Below are positions 1 to 6,112 of a DNA stretch of 10,446 nt, one piece after another. Made by a program: the position numbers and the translations under genes. How positions within the stretch are numbered: the stretch's first letter is position 1; each line of letters starts with the position of its first letter. Source of the DNA: an uncultured Clostridia bacterium (GTDB lineage Bacteria; Bacillota; Clostridia; TANB77; CAG-508); assembly GCA_948875265.1 (NCBI GenBank), contig CAQRYF010000057.1:1-10446 (forward strand). The letters run 5' to 3'. The notes below the pieces were generated by a model. That model had not been told where the DNA came from. It made no database searches and saw only the letters and a program-made list of their open reading frames with translations.

Positions 1-1539
1 TAACAAATATTAATATAAATAATAATACATTTGAAAATAATAATATTGAAGAAATTAATACAAAATTTGCTGAAAACTTTACACCAGTAAAAAGAAATAA
101 GATTGCAATTTTGCCATTATTAATAATTATATTTATTACAATTTTAGTTGTTTTATTTTCTATATTTACTGTTTATAATTTCTTTAATACTAATATAATT
201 TCAGGAATATTTATAAAAGGTATAGATGTTTCTAATATGAGTAAATCTGATGCTAAATATCAGTTAGATAATTATATAAAAAATAGTTTACCTGAAGAAA
301 TCAAATTAAAACATAACGATTTTGAAACTACAATTTCACTTTCTCAAATAGATGTATCTTTTGATACAAAGTCAGCTGCAAATAAAGCATATAGTATTGG
401 TAGAACCGGAAATATTTTTGAAAATAATTTGTATATATTAGGAACAATGTTTGGTAATACTAATATAGAACCAGCTTTACATATTGACAAAAAACAATTA
501 TCAAAAAACCTAGAGGATATTTCTACCCGGATTACCTGATGCAGTTATTCAAAGTAGTTATTATATAGAAGAAAGTAATTTAATTATAACCTCAGGTAAG
601 ATTGGAAATGTTGTAGATATAGATGCAACCACTAAGGCAATAGAAGAAGCAATTTGTGACTTTTCTAATATAAATAATCCTATAGAAATTGTTGTAAAAT
701 CACAAAAACCAGATTCTATAGATGTTGAAAAAATATACAATGAAATACGTAAAGATCCTGTAGATGCTTACTATACACAAAATCCATTCAGTATTTATCC
801 TTCTGAAAATGGTATAGACTTTAAAATTTCACTAGATGAAGCAAAATCTTTAGTATTAAATGAAAATCAAGAAGAATATACTATACCTTTAAAAATATTA
901 TACCCAAATGTAACAACTAATATGATTGGAACTGAAGCATTCCCAGATTTGTTATCAACTTTCTCAACCAAATATGCAGTTAGCAATAAAAATAGGACCA
1001 CAAACTTAATCTTAGCAGCAAATAAAATTAATGGAACTGTCCTAATGCCTGGCGAAACCTTTTCATATAATAAAGTCGTAGGAGCAAGAACAATTTCAGC
1101 AGGATACAAAGAAGCACCCATTTATGTACAAGGAAAAGTTGTAGATGGATTAGGTGGAGGAATCTGTCAAGTAACATCAACTTTATATAATGCTGTTGTT
1201 TATGCTAATTTGGAAATAGTACAAAGAACAAATCATCAATTCATACCTTCTTATGTAACAGCAAGTAGAGATGCAACTGTGGTTTATGGATCAATTGATT
1301 TCCAATTTAAAAATAATAGAAATTATCCAATAAAGCTTGTATGCTCTGTATCTGGAGGAATTGCAAACTTTAAAATATTTGGATTAAAACAAGAAGACGA
1401 TTGCCAAGTAGAAATATCTTCTTATGAAACCGGAAGAACTTCAACTGCAATTTACTCAGAAGCATACAAAATTTTAAAACGTGATGGAAAAATTATCGGT
1501 TCACAACTACTATCAAAAGATACATATAAAAGACATTAA
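1..1539 (+). pseudogene. VanW-family cell-envelope protein, 5'-truncated by the window edge and frameshifted
   Basis: The reading frame is open from the window edge (codons from base 3), so the true start lies upstream. The visible product begins with an Asn/Glu-rich cytoplasmic stretch and one membrane helix (about bases 102-185), followed by an extracytoplasmic region of the PG_binding_4/VanW type. The frame stops at the TGA at 537-539. Homology-like sequence continues at once in frame 1 (..LPDAVIQSSYYIEE.. from about 532) to the TAA at 1537-1539. The VanW core lies at about 994-1380 and includes GGGICQVTSTLYNA (about 1156-1197) and PGETFSYN. Removing one base in the cccgga stretch at 525-531 restores a single protein reading ISTRLPDAV. 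Known: the family is named after VanW of vancomycin-resistance clusters, but most members are anchored envelope proteins of unclear role, so resistance should not be inferred. The break may be a real mutation or a sequence error. The second piece alone has its first ATG at 922. Confidence 0.85.
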
Positions 1540-1547
1540 GATTTTAG

Positions 1548-1598
1548 GGACGGAGCAAAATTTCATTTTTAATAATATATGAAATTTTTGCTCTGTCC
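1548..1598. terminator. Hairpin between convergent VanW-family gene and ypeB
   Basis: The left arm 1548-1566 (GGACGGAGCAAAATTTCAT) pairs with 1579-1598 (rightward ATGAAATTTTTGCTCTGTCC), with one G-U pair and one bulged base. The loop is 12 bases of A/T. It starts 9 bases after the stop of the VanW-family gene and ends 13 bases before the ypeB stop, so it can act for both strands. There is no clean T-run directly after either arm, so the hairpin is certain but termination is inferred. Confidence 0.6.
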
Positions 1599-1611
1599 TT
1601 GAAATTTGAAA

Positions 1612-2976
1612 TTACATTGTCAATGTTCCATTAGGAGTATTAGTAATTATTAATATATCTTCTTCTCTTCCATTTTCAGCATTTATATAAACTAAAAATT
1701 CTCTATCATCAACTTTACCTTTAAATTCATAGCAAAGTATTTCTGTCTTCCATTCAGTTGGTATTACTGCTAGAGATTCACTTTCTATATTCAGATTTTT
1801 ATTTAAATCTTTCTTTGCTTCTTGTGATGTTATTTTTACTTTATTTATATCTCTTTGTGTATGATTACTTAAATATCCAGTTGTTTCAACACCTAAAACT
1901 TCTCCATTATCTAATGCAACTTTTACTTTTATTAAATCTGGGTACATTATCACATTATTTTGTGAATATGCATAATTAATTGTAACAATACCTTCTTGTT
2001 TCAAATAATATGTTTCCTTCATATTGTTAAAACCTTTAGAATCTAAATATTCTTTAGCCCTTTTATCAGCCTCTTCTTGTGATATCACTTCAGAATTAAC
2101 GTCTCTATTTGTATTCATATATACAACATGTCCACCTTTTTTTGATATTGAGATATTAATTGTATTATCATTATTATTTGTTATAGAAAAATCATAAACT
2201 GGAATAGTCGCATTTTCTGAATATCCTAAATTATTTATTTCTTTTATATTATTTTTTCCTATAAACTCCTCTGCCTTTTGTTTAGCTTGCTCCTCTTCTA
2301 TGTCATCTCCAGTTAAACCTTTTGTTTCATTACTTGTTAAATGTTCAGAAAAAGCACCATCATATATCAAACCTGAATACTCATGAAAATTCTCTTCCAA
2401 ATTGCTAAAACTCTCTTTTGACACATTATCTACCTGTTGCGCAAAAGCTACCTTTCCTTTGTTACTTAACTCTCCCCAGTCAAATCTTCCATTATTTAAA
2501 TCTTCCGATAATTGATTCAATGTATTCTCTAATTCTACACTATAACCATGTAATTGTTCTAAATTTGCTAATTCCTCTTGTGATAACTTTTCATTATAAA
2601 TATTTTTTCTGGACAAAGTATAACTATAATCACTAACCTGATTTAAAAACTTCTCTGTATTTTCTAGTTCCTGACTTTCTATTGGTAATCTGCTTAAATA
2701 ACTCTGAGCCAAATTAGCCTCACGCCATAAATGTGTTAATGTCTCAGCACCATGTTCTGGTGTTGACGAAATCAAAGATTTAGCAAGATAAGTCTCTACA
2801 TTTTGAACATAATCCACCAATTCAAAAAACGCCATATTGTAATTATTCTCAGAAGCCTGTCTATACTGCCTTTGATTTCTATACAACATTACCCCCATAA
2901 CAATAGCAACCATTATAAGTATAACTATTGCCCCAATCATATAACCCTTCTTTAACCTTTCCTTATTCTCATTCAT
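1612..2976 (-). CDS. ypeB: Spore germination protein YpeB
   Basis: YpeB is a spore membrane protein needed for the localisation and stability of the cortex hydrolase SleB. The product from the chosen start is 454 aa, close to the roughly 450 aa of Bacillus YpeB. It has a short basic N-terminus and one membrane helix at about residues 12-31. An all-helical extracytoplasmic part contains YSYTLSRKN and the FDWGELSNKGKVAFAQ segment at about 165-180. Three C-terminal PepSY/YPEB repeats lie at about 225-293, 299-367 and 383-441. The frame is open further upstream to an ATG at 3087, but that would run through a GC-rich hairpin and overlap sleB. The ATG at 2976 has AAAGGAAG six bases ahead of it and gives the family length, so I use it. 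It lies 85 bases after sleB and is probably co-transcribed with it. Confidence 0.93.
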   Translation of the reverse strand: MNENKERLKKGYMIGAIVILIMVAIVMGVMLYRNQRQYRQASENNYNMAFFELVDYVQNVETYLAKSLISSTPEHGAETLTHLWREANLAQSYLSRLPIESQELENTEKFLNQVSDYSYTLSRKNIYNEKLSQEELANLEQLHGYSVELENTLNQLSEDLNNGRFDWGELSNKGKVAFAQQVDNVSKESFSNLEENFHEYSGLIYDGAFSEHLTSNETKGLTGDDIEEEQAKQKAEEFIGKNNIKEINNLGYSENATIPVYDFSITNNNDNTINISISKKGGHVVYMNTNRDVNSEVISQEEADKRAKEYLDSKGFNNMKETYYLKQEGIVTINYAYSQNNVIMYPDLIKVKVALDNGEVLGVETTGYLSNHTQRDINKVKITSQEAKKDLNKNLNIESESLAVIPTEWKTEILCYEFKGKVDDREFLVYINAENGREEDILIITNTPNGTLTM

Positions 2977-3004
2977 TACAATCTTCCTTTCTTTTCCCAT
3001 TTTC

Positions 3005-3051
3005 GGGTCGCGTCTCAAAGTGAGAAATTTTATCATTTTATGACCCGACCC
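3005..3051 (-). other. GC-rich branched hairpin in the sleB-ypeB intercistronic gap
   Basis: GGGTCGCGTC at 3005-3014 pairs with GACCCGACCC at 3042-3051, nine of ten positions, in a strongly AT-rich setting. Two small hairpins sit inside it: TCTCA/TGAGA (3013-3017 with 3021-3025) and TCAT/ATGA (3033-3036 with 3040-3043). The structure occupies most of the gap between the sleB stop and the ypeB ribosome binding site. It could partly terminate or stabilise the transcript, or it could be an inserted short repeat. It lacks a T-run typical of an intrinsic terminator. Confidence 0.55.
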
Positions 3052-3061
3052 AAAAATGTTA

Positions 3062-3538
3062 TTATTTACAAAATCTATGTTTTCCAATAGTTTTTACTAA
3101 TGGTCTTGACCATATCCATTTATTTGTGGCTGTATTTGGATTAAAATAATATATACATCCTCCTGTTGGATCCCAGCCATTTTTTGCATCTTGTGCAGCT
3201 TTATATACTGTGGATCCTTCTGCAATTGACTTATTTATTTGACCATCTGCAACTGCAGTAAAAGCTCCTGATTGATATATTACACCAGCTATAGTATTAG
3301 GAAATTGTGAGCTTTTTACTCTATTTAATATAACAGCTCCAACTGCTACTTGTCCTTCATATGGCTCTCCTCTTGCTTCTCCATTTATTGCTCTTGCCAT
3401 TAATTGTATATCTGAAGTATTAGATGTAGCAGCATAACTTATATTTTTGTTCAAAACATTTGAACTTAATATAACTATATTTATCATTGCAAATATTAAA
3501 ATTATAAATAACAAAATTATTTTTAATATATTCTTCAA
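3062..3538 (-). CDS. sleB: Spore cortex-lytic enzyme SleB, short form (Hydrolase_2 domain)
   Basis: SleB is a lytic transglycosylase that degrades spore cortex peptidoglycan during germination, held in the spore with YpeB. From the TTG start at 3538 the product is 158 aa. It has a hydrophobic signal segment at about 5-26 and a likely cleavage after the Ala pair at 36-37 (ISYAA). The Hydrolase_2 domain follows at about 43-156. Typical motifs are ARAINGEARGEPYEGQ, with Glu54 the expected catalytic acid, VGAVILNRV, and YFNP..A. The N-terminal peptidoglycan-binding domain of the 305-aa Bacillus SleB is absent, so in size it resembles CwlJ, but the secretion signal and the ypeB neighbour favour SleB. 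The TTG is preferred over the ATG at 3565 because AAAGGTGA lies 4 bases before it, while the ATG has no Shine-Dalgarno and sits about where transcription would start. Confidence 0.9.
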   Translation of the reverse strand: MKNILKIILLFIILIFAMINIVILSSNVLNKNISYAATSNTSDIQLMARAINGEARGEPYEGQVAVGAVILNRVKSSQFPNTIAGVIYQSGAFTAVADGQINKSIAEGSTVYKAAQDAKNGWDPTGGCIYYFNPNTATNKWIWSRPLVKTIGKHRFCK

Positions 3539-3568
3539 AAAATCACCTTTTCTTTCTATTCTCATTTA

Positions 3569-3598
3569 TATTTTGTATTGTTTTAAAAAAAATATTCC
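3569..3598 (-). promoter_or_regulatory. Possible sigma-G-type promoter of sleB-ypeB
   Basis: Reading the minus strand, GGAATA (3598-3593) is followed after 17 bases by CAAAATA (3575-3569). The forespore sigma-G consensus as I remember it is about TGAATA and CATAnTA, so the matches are 5/6 and about 6/7. Bacillus sleB is transcribed by sigma-G. In such AT-rich DNA chance matches are common. The position fits well, since transcription would begin just before the sleB ribosome binding site. Confidence 0.35.
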
Positions 3599-3603
3599 AT
3601 TTT

Positions 3604-3632
3604 TTGAAATTTTTTATTTTATATGGTAAAAT
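3604..3632 (+). promoter_or_regulatory. Vegetative promoter of the glycosyltransferase gene
   Basis: TTGAAA (3604-3609) and TAAAAT (3627-3632) are separated by exactly 17 bases, and TGG before the -10 makes an extended -10 (TGnTAAAAT). Transcription would start near 3639, giving a leader of about 100 bases before the gene at 3741. The element lies back to back with the putative sleB promoter. Confidence 0.5.
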
Positions 3633-3676
3633 AACTTATGTAATGTATATTATATAATATATATGATGTTATAAAA

Positions 3677-3709
3677 ATGTCCCATTCAGAAACGTCCCCA
3701 ATGGGACAT
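3677..3709 (+). repeat. Inverted repeat in the leader of the glycosyltransferase gene, plus a third half-copy
   Basis: ATGTCCCATT (3677-3686) and AATGGGACAT (3700-3709) are perfect 10-bp inverted arms around a 13-base loop (CAGAAACGTCCCC). A further copy of the right arm, ATGGGACA, follows directly at 3711-3718. The structure ends about 20 bases before the Shine-Dalgarno of the downstream gene. It may be a leader hairpin or operator, or a dispersed short repeat. It is GC-rich compared with its surroundings. Confidence 0.6.
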
Positions 3710-3740
3710 AATGGGACAAAAAGGACACAAAGGAGAGTTT

Positions 3741-4862
3741 ATGAAAGTTTTAATTTTTTATGCTTCATATGGTGGTGGCCACCTTAATGCAGCTAAATCT
3801 ATTAATAATTGTATAAAAACAAATTATAAAAATATTGATGTTGAATTAATTGATTGTATGAAATATGTTAATAGAACAATTGAGAAAGTAACAACTGCAG
3901 CTTATCGAGAAATGGCAAAAAAAGTGCCTTGGGCTTGGGGTAAAATTTATGCAGATTCACAAAAGGGTCCTTTAGCTCATATTTCTTCACGATCTAATAA
4001 AGTCATGGCTATAAAGTTAATTAAGCTTTTACGAGAAAAGCAACCTGATTTAATTATTTCTACACATCCTTTTGGCAGTCAAATGTGTAGTTATTTAAAG
4101 AGAAAAAATAAAATAAATTCAAAAATTGCAACAATCATGACAGATTTTGCCCCTCATGATCAATGGATTGTTGGTCATGATTTTACTGATTACTTTTTTG
4201 TAGCTCATGATAAGATGAAGCAATATCTATTAAGTAAAGGCATACCAGAAAAGAAGATTTTTGCAACAGGAATTCCTATTTCAGATCGTTTTTCAAAAAA
4301 ATATAATAGAAAAGAAATTTATGAAAAATACAATTTATCAGAAGATAAAAAAACAATTTTATTTTTTGGTGGAGGCGAATTTGGCTTAGGAAAAACAAGA
4401 ACTGTGGAAATTTTCGAGAGCTTTGTAAAATTAGAATCTGATATTCAAATTATTGGTATTGCTGGTAAAAATAAGAAAATGAAATTGTCATTTGAAGAAA
4501 TTGTTAAGAAATATAATAAATCTGATAGTGTTAAAATATTAGAATTTACAAATGATGTTCCTGAGCTTATGAATATTTCTGATATTGTAGTAACAAAACC
4601 TGGAGGGTTAACTACTTCTGAAAGTTTAGCATCTAATTTACCAATGATTATTATAAATCCTATTCCTGGTCAAGAAGAAGAAAATGCTGAATTTTTAGAA
4701 AGTAAAGGAATTGCAATTTGGATAAAGAAAACTGATGATAGTTATAAAATTATTAAAGAATTATTATCTGATGAAGATAAATTAAAAAAAATGAAAGAAA
4801 ATACTTCTATTTTAGCAAAACCACATTCAACTAAAAACATTTGTAAAACACTGTTAAAATAA
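3741..4862 (+). CDS. Processive diacylglycerol glycosyltransferase (MGDG synthase/UgtP type, GT28)
   Basis: Enzymes of this group transfer sugar from a UDP-sugar to diacylglycerol on the inner membrane face, making glycolipids used as membrane lipids and, in many Firmicutes, as the lipoteichoic acid anchor. The product is 373 aa. The N-terminal MGDG-synthase domain (about 1-170) carries the acceptor-side GGGH motif at 11-14 and STHPFGS at 107-113. The C-terminal GT28 nucleotide-sugar domain (about 200-373) has LFFGGGEFGLG and the donor-binding KPGGLTTSESLASNLP at 286-301, followed by PGQEEENA. No signal peptide is seen, consistent with a peripheral cytoplasmic protein. The ATG at 3741 has AAAGGAG six bases ahead, whereas the in-frame ATG at 3711 lies in the leader repeat without a ribosome site. 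The gene stands alone with its own promoter and terminator. The sugar and acceptor cannot be fixed from sequence. Confidence 0.88.
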   Translation: MKVLIFYASYGGGHLNAAKSINNCIKTNYKNIDVELIDCMKYVNRTIEKVTTAAYREMAKKVPWAWGKIYADSQKGPLAHISSRSNKVMAIKLIKLLREKQPDLIISTHPFGSQMCSYLKRKNKINSKIATIMTDFAPHDQWIVGHDFTDYFFVAHDKMKQYLLSKGIPEKKIFATGIPISDRFSKKYNRKEIYEKYNLSEDKKTILFFGGGEFGLGKTRTVEIFESFVKLESDIQIIGIAGKNKKMKLSFEEIVKKYNKSDSVKILEFTNDVPELMNISDIVVTKPGGLTTSESLASNLPMIIINPIPGQEEENAEFLESKGIAIWIKKTDDSYKIIKELLSDEDKLKKMKENTSILAKPHSTKNICKTLLK

Positions 4863-4887
4863 TTTGATATTTTTTAACAAAAATAAA

Positions 4888-4920
4888 TGACCAAGGGGCG
4901 CGTCCCCTTAGTCATTTTTT
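4888..4920 (+). terminator. Rho-independent terminator of the glycosyltransferase gene
   Basis: TGACCAAGGGG (4888-4898) pairs with CCCCTTAGTCA (4904-4914) with one mismatch and a 5-base CGCGT loop, followed by six T residues (4915-4920). It begins 26 bases after the gene's stop codon. Confidence 0.85.
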
Positions 4921-4934
4921 AATTCATCAAAAAC

Positions 4935-4968
4935 TAAAACACCTCATATTATATTATGAGGTGTTTTA
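4935..4968 (+). promoter_or_regulatory. Perfect 14-bp hairpin holding the ribosome binding site of the small gene at 4970
   Basis: TAAAACACCTCATA (4935-4948) and TATGAGGTGTTTTA (4955-4968) are exact inverted copies around a 6-base loop. The right arm contains GAGGTG (4958-4963), the only good Shine-Dalgarno for the ATG at 4970, and the left arm supplies the matching CACCTC. If transcribed, the ribosome site would be paired. It could equally be a terminator, either a second one for the upstream gene or one for minus-strand read-through, since TTTTAGTTTTTG follows on that strand. Confidence 0.6.
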
Positions 4969-4969
4969 T

Positions 4970-5128
4970 ATGTGTATTAGCAATTTATCTGGACAAAACT
5001 TGATAGGATTAGCTAGTTCTCTTGCTATTTTAATCAGTGATGATTTGTCATCTGAAGAAATAAATATACTAGCAGCATTTTTTTCAAGTTTAGGGGATAA
5101 TTTAGCAATACTTGCAATAAAAAAATAA
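4970..5128 (+). CDS. Small conserved-looking protein of 52 aa, function unknown
   Basis: The product is a short, mostly hydrophobic and probably helical protein: an N-terminal MCISNLSGQNLIGLASSLAI, a polar turn DDLSSEEI, then NILAAFFSSLGDNLAILAIKK. The SSEE..LAAFF..LGDNLA..A pattern resembles a family of 50-80 aa proteins of unknown function common in Clostridia, which I believe is DUF6774 (name from memory, not searched). GAGGTG lies six bases before the ATG, an ideal spacing, which supports a real gene despite its size. That site is buried in a perfect hairpin. The gene follows the glycosyltransferase terminator, and no separate promoter is obvious between the two hairpins, so expression may depend on read-through. 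Its last codons overlap the U-tract of the terminator serving the opposite strand. Confidence 0.65.
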   Translation: MCISNLSGQNLIGLASSLAILISDDLSSEEINILAAFFSSLGDNLAILAIKK

Positions 5129-5150
5129 CAACCATAATTATATGATTGCT
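5119..5150 (-). terminator. Rho-independent terminator after the AbrB-like mini-gene
   Basis: On the minus strand AGCAATCATA (5150-5141) pairs over ten positions, two of them G-U, with TATGGTTGTT (5136-5127) around a TAAT loop. A run of seven T residues follows at 5125-5119 after one A. It starts 5 bases past the stop of the minus-strand gene and overlaps the 3' end of the plus-strand gene. Confidence 0.65.
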
Positions 5151-5154
5151 ATTT

Positions 5155-5282
5155 CTACGAATCAACACTTTCAATTATTAACTCTTTATTAATAACATAA
5201 ATTGAAAATCTCTTTTCTCCTTCTTCTAACAAATACTTTGGAATTACAAACCGTCCTTGAGAGTCTATTTTTTCTTATCCAT
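5155..5282 (-). pseudogene. AbrB/SpoVT-like mini DNA-binding protein gene, frameshifted in an A-run
   Basis: A near-perfect Shine-Dalgarno AGGAGGT (5297-5291) precedes an ATG at 5282-5280, but the frame ends after five codons at a TAG. One more A in the six-A run (5273-5268 on this strand) would give a 42-aa protein beginning MDKKKIDSQGRFVIPK and ending at the TAG at 5157-5155. IDSQGRFVIPK is the signature of the swapped-hairpin AbrB/MraZ/SpoVT DNA-binding fold (usually x-DxxGRxxIPK), and the remainder (FSIYVINKELIIES) fits its second beta strands. Known relatives are dimeric transition-state or sporulation regulators, or antitoxins; at 42 codons only the DNA-binding unit is present. It lies 56 bases after the HAD gene on the same strand and has its own terminator. 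The missing base may be a sequencing error, real decay, or a slippage switch. Confidence 0.65.
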
Positions 5283-5338
5283 TATTTTTTACCTCCTAGA
5301 CAGATTGTAATTTTTATATCATCTATTTCTAATTTTTA

Positions 5339-5989
5339 TTATTTGATTATATTTAAAATTTCTACAGGACTATTTACTAAAAACATTGCACCTACATTTT
5401 CTAATAATTCTTTGGTATCCATACCATATAGTACTCCTATTGTATCCATATCATTTTCAATTCCAGCTTTTATATCAGATGTTCTATCACCAATCATTAT
5501 AGATTTTTTTAAATCTATATTCTCAATATTATTAATTGCATATTTCATAATTTCTTTTTTTGTTATTCGAGAACTATCTGTCGTTGCTCCAACTATCATA
5601 TCAAAATATTTAAATATATCAAGATATTTTAATATTTTAATAGCAGTTTGTTCTAATTTAGCAGTTACTATAATTAATTTTTTTCCCTCTTTCTTTAATG
5701 TGCCTAACATTTCTTCAATTCCATTATACAACTCATTACATTCAATGGTATTTTCATTTTGATATTTTCTATATAATTTTATAGCTTCTTCTATATCTTC
5801 ATCATTCACATTATATTTCTCAAAAGATTCTCTCAATGGTGGACCGCAAAAAATATTTCCTATATTTTCAGCATCTGATACTAATATATTAAAATGTTTT
5901 AAAGCATATAGGGCTGATTCTCTCGTTCCATTAATAGTATTTACTAATGTACCATCAAAATCAAAAAATACAAATTTATATTCCCTCAT
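5339..5989 (-). CDS. HAD-superfamily phosphatase (phosphoglycolate phosphatase/5'-nucleotidase-like)
   Basis: This 216-aa soluble protein has all HAD motifs. Motif I is DFDGT with nucleophile Asp10 and acid Asp12. Motif II is IVTAK around Thr109. The motif III lysine is near 144-145, and motif IV is GDRTSD with Asp168 and Asp172. A helical C1 cap fills about residues 17-90. The domain order, the GVLYGMDTKELLE segment and the VNSPVEIL tail match the Gph/PpaX-type subfamily I, which removes phosphate from small metabolites such as phosphoglycolate, pyrophosphate or nucleotides. The true substrate cannot be told. GAGAGGAG lies about 6 bases before the ATG. It has its own predicted promoter, separating it from recR, and may carry the AbrB-like mini-gene as a second cistron. 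Confidence 0.85.
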   Translation of the reverse strand: MREYKFVFFDFDGTLVNTINGTRESALYALKHFNILVSDAENIGNIFCGPPLRESFEKYNVNDEDIEEAIKLYRKYQNENTIECNELYNGIEEMLGTLKKEGKKLIIVTAKLEQTAIKILKYLDIFKYFDMIVGATTDSSRITKKEIMKYAINNIENIDLKKSIMIGDRTSDIKAGIENDMDTIGVLYGMDTKELLENVGAMFLVNSPVEILNIIK

Positions 5990-6025
5990 ATTAATCTCCT
6001 CTCTAAATTACTAGTCGTCGCTATC

Positions 6026-6034
6026 ATTATAACA
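6026..6034 (-). promoter_or_regulatory. Extended -10 promoter of the HAD gene
   Basis: The minus strand reads TGTTATAAT (6034-6026), a perfect TATAAT with the TGn extension, about 37 bases before the HAD start codon. The hexamer 17 bases upstream (ATATAT) is a poor -35, which an extended -10 can tolerate. Confidence 0.45.
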
Positions 6035-6112
6035 TTATTCTAAAAAATATATATGAAAATAGTCAAAAAATTGTAAGTATTTACTCTCTCTTAACCAAGT
6101 TATTATATAATT

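Noticed and set aside
867..1121. 84-codon minus-strand open frame inside the VanW-family gene
   Set aside because: It is opposite to the conserved VanW core and has no ribosome site or recognisable sequence.
1..1539. Vancomycin resistance determinant
   Set aside because: VanW-domain proteins are widespread envelope proteins; no vanA/B ligase, vanH, vanX or vanRS gene is in the window.
2977..3087. Upstream extension of ypeB to the ATG at 3087
   Set aside because: It would overlap sleB and translate a GC-rich hairpin; the start at 2976 has a ribosome site and gives the family length.
3645..3664. A/T palindrome near the glycosyltransferase promoter as an operator
   Set aside because: Alternating TATA runs make palindromes by chance in DNA this AT-rich; no independent support.
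3711..3740. Earlier ATG for the glycosyltransferase gene (MGQKGHKGEF extension)
   Set aside because: It lies within the leader repeat, lacks a Shine-Dalgarno, and the MKVLIFYASYGGGH start at 3741 has AAAGGAG and matches the usual family N-terminus.
5202..5762. 186-codon plus-strand open frame across the HAD and AbrB-like genes
   Set aside because: It is the antisense shadow of the HAD gene, with low-complexity Ile/Phe/Ser composition and no matching motif.
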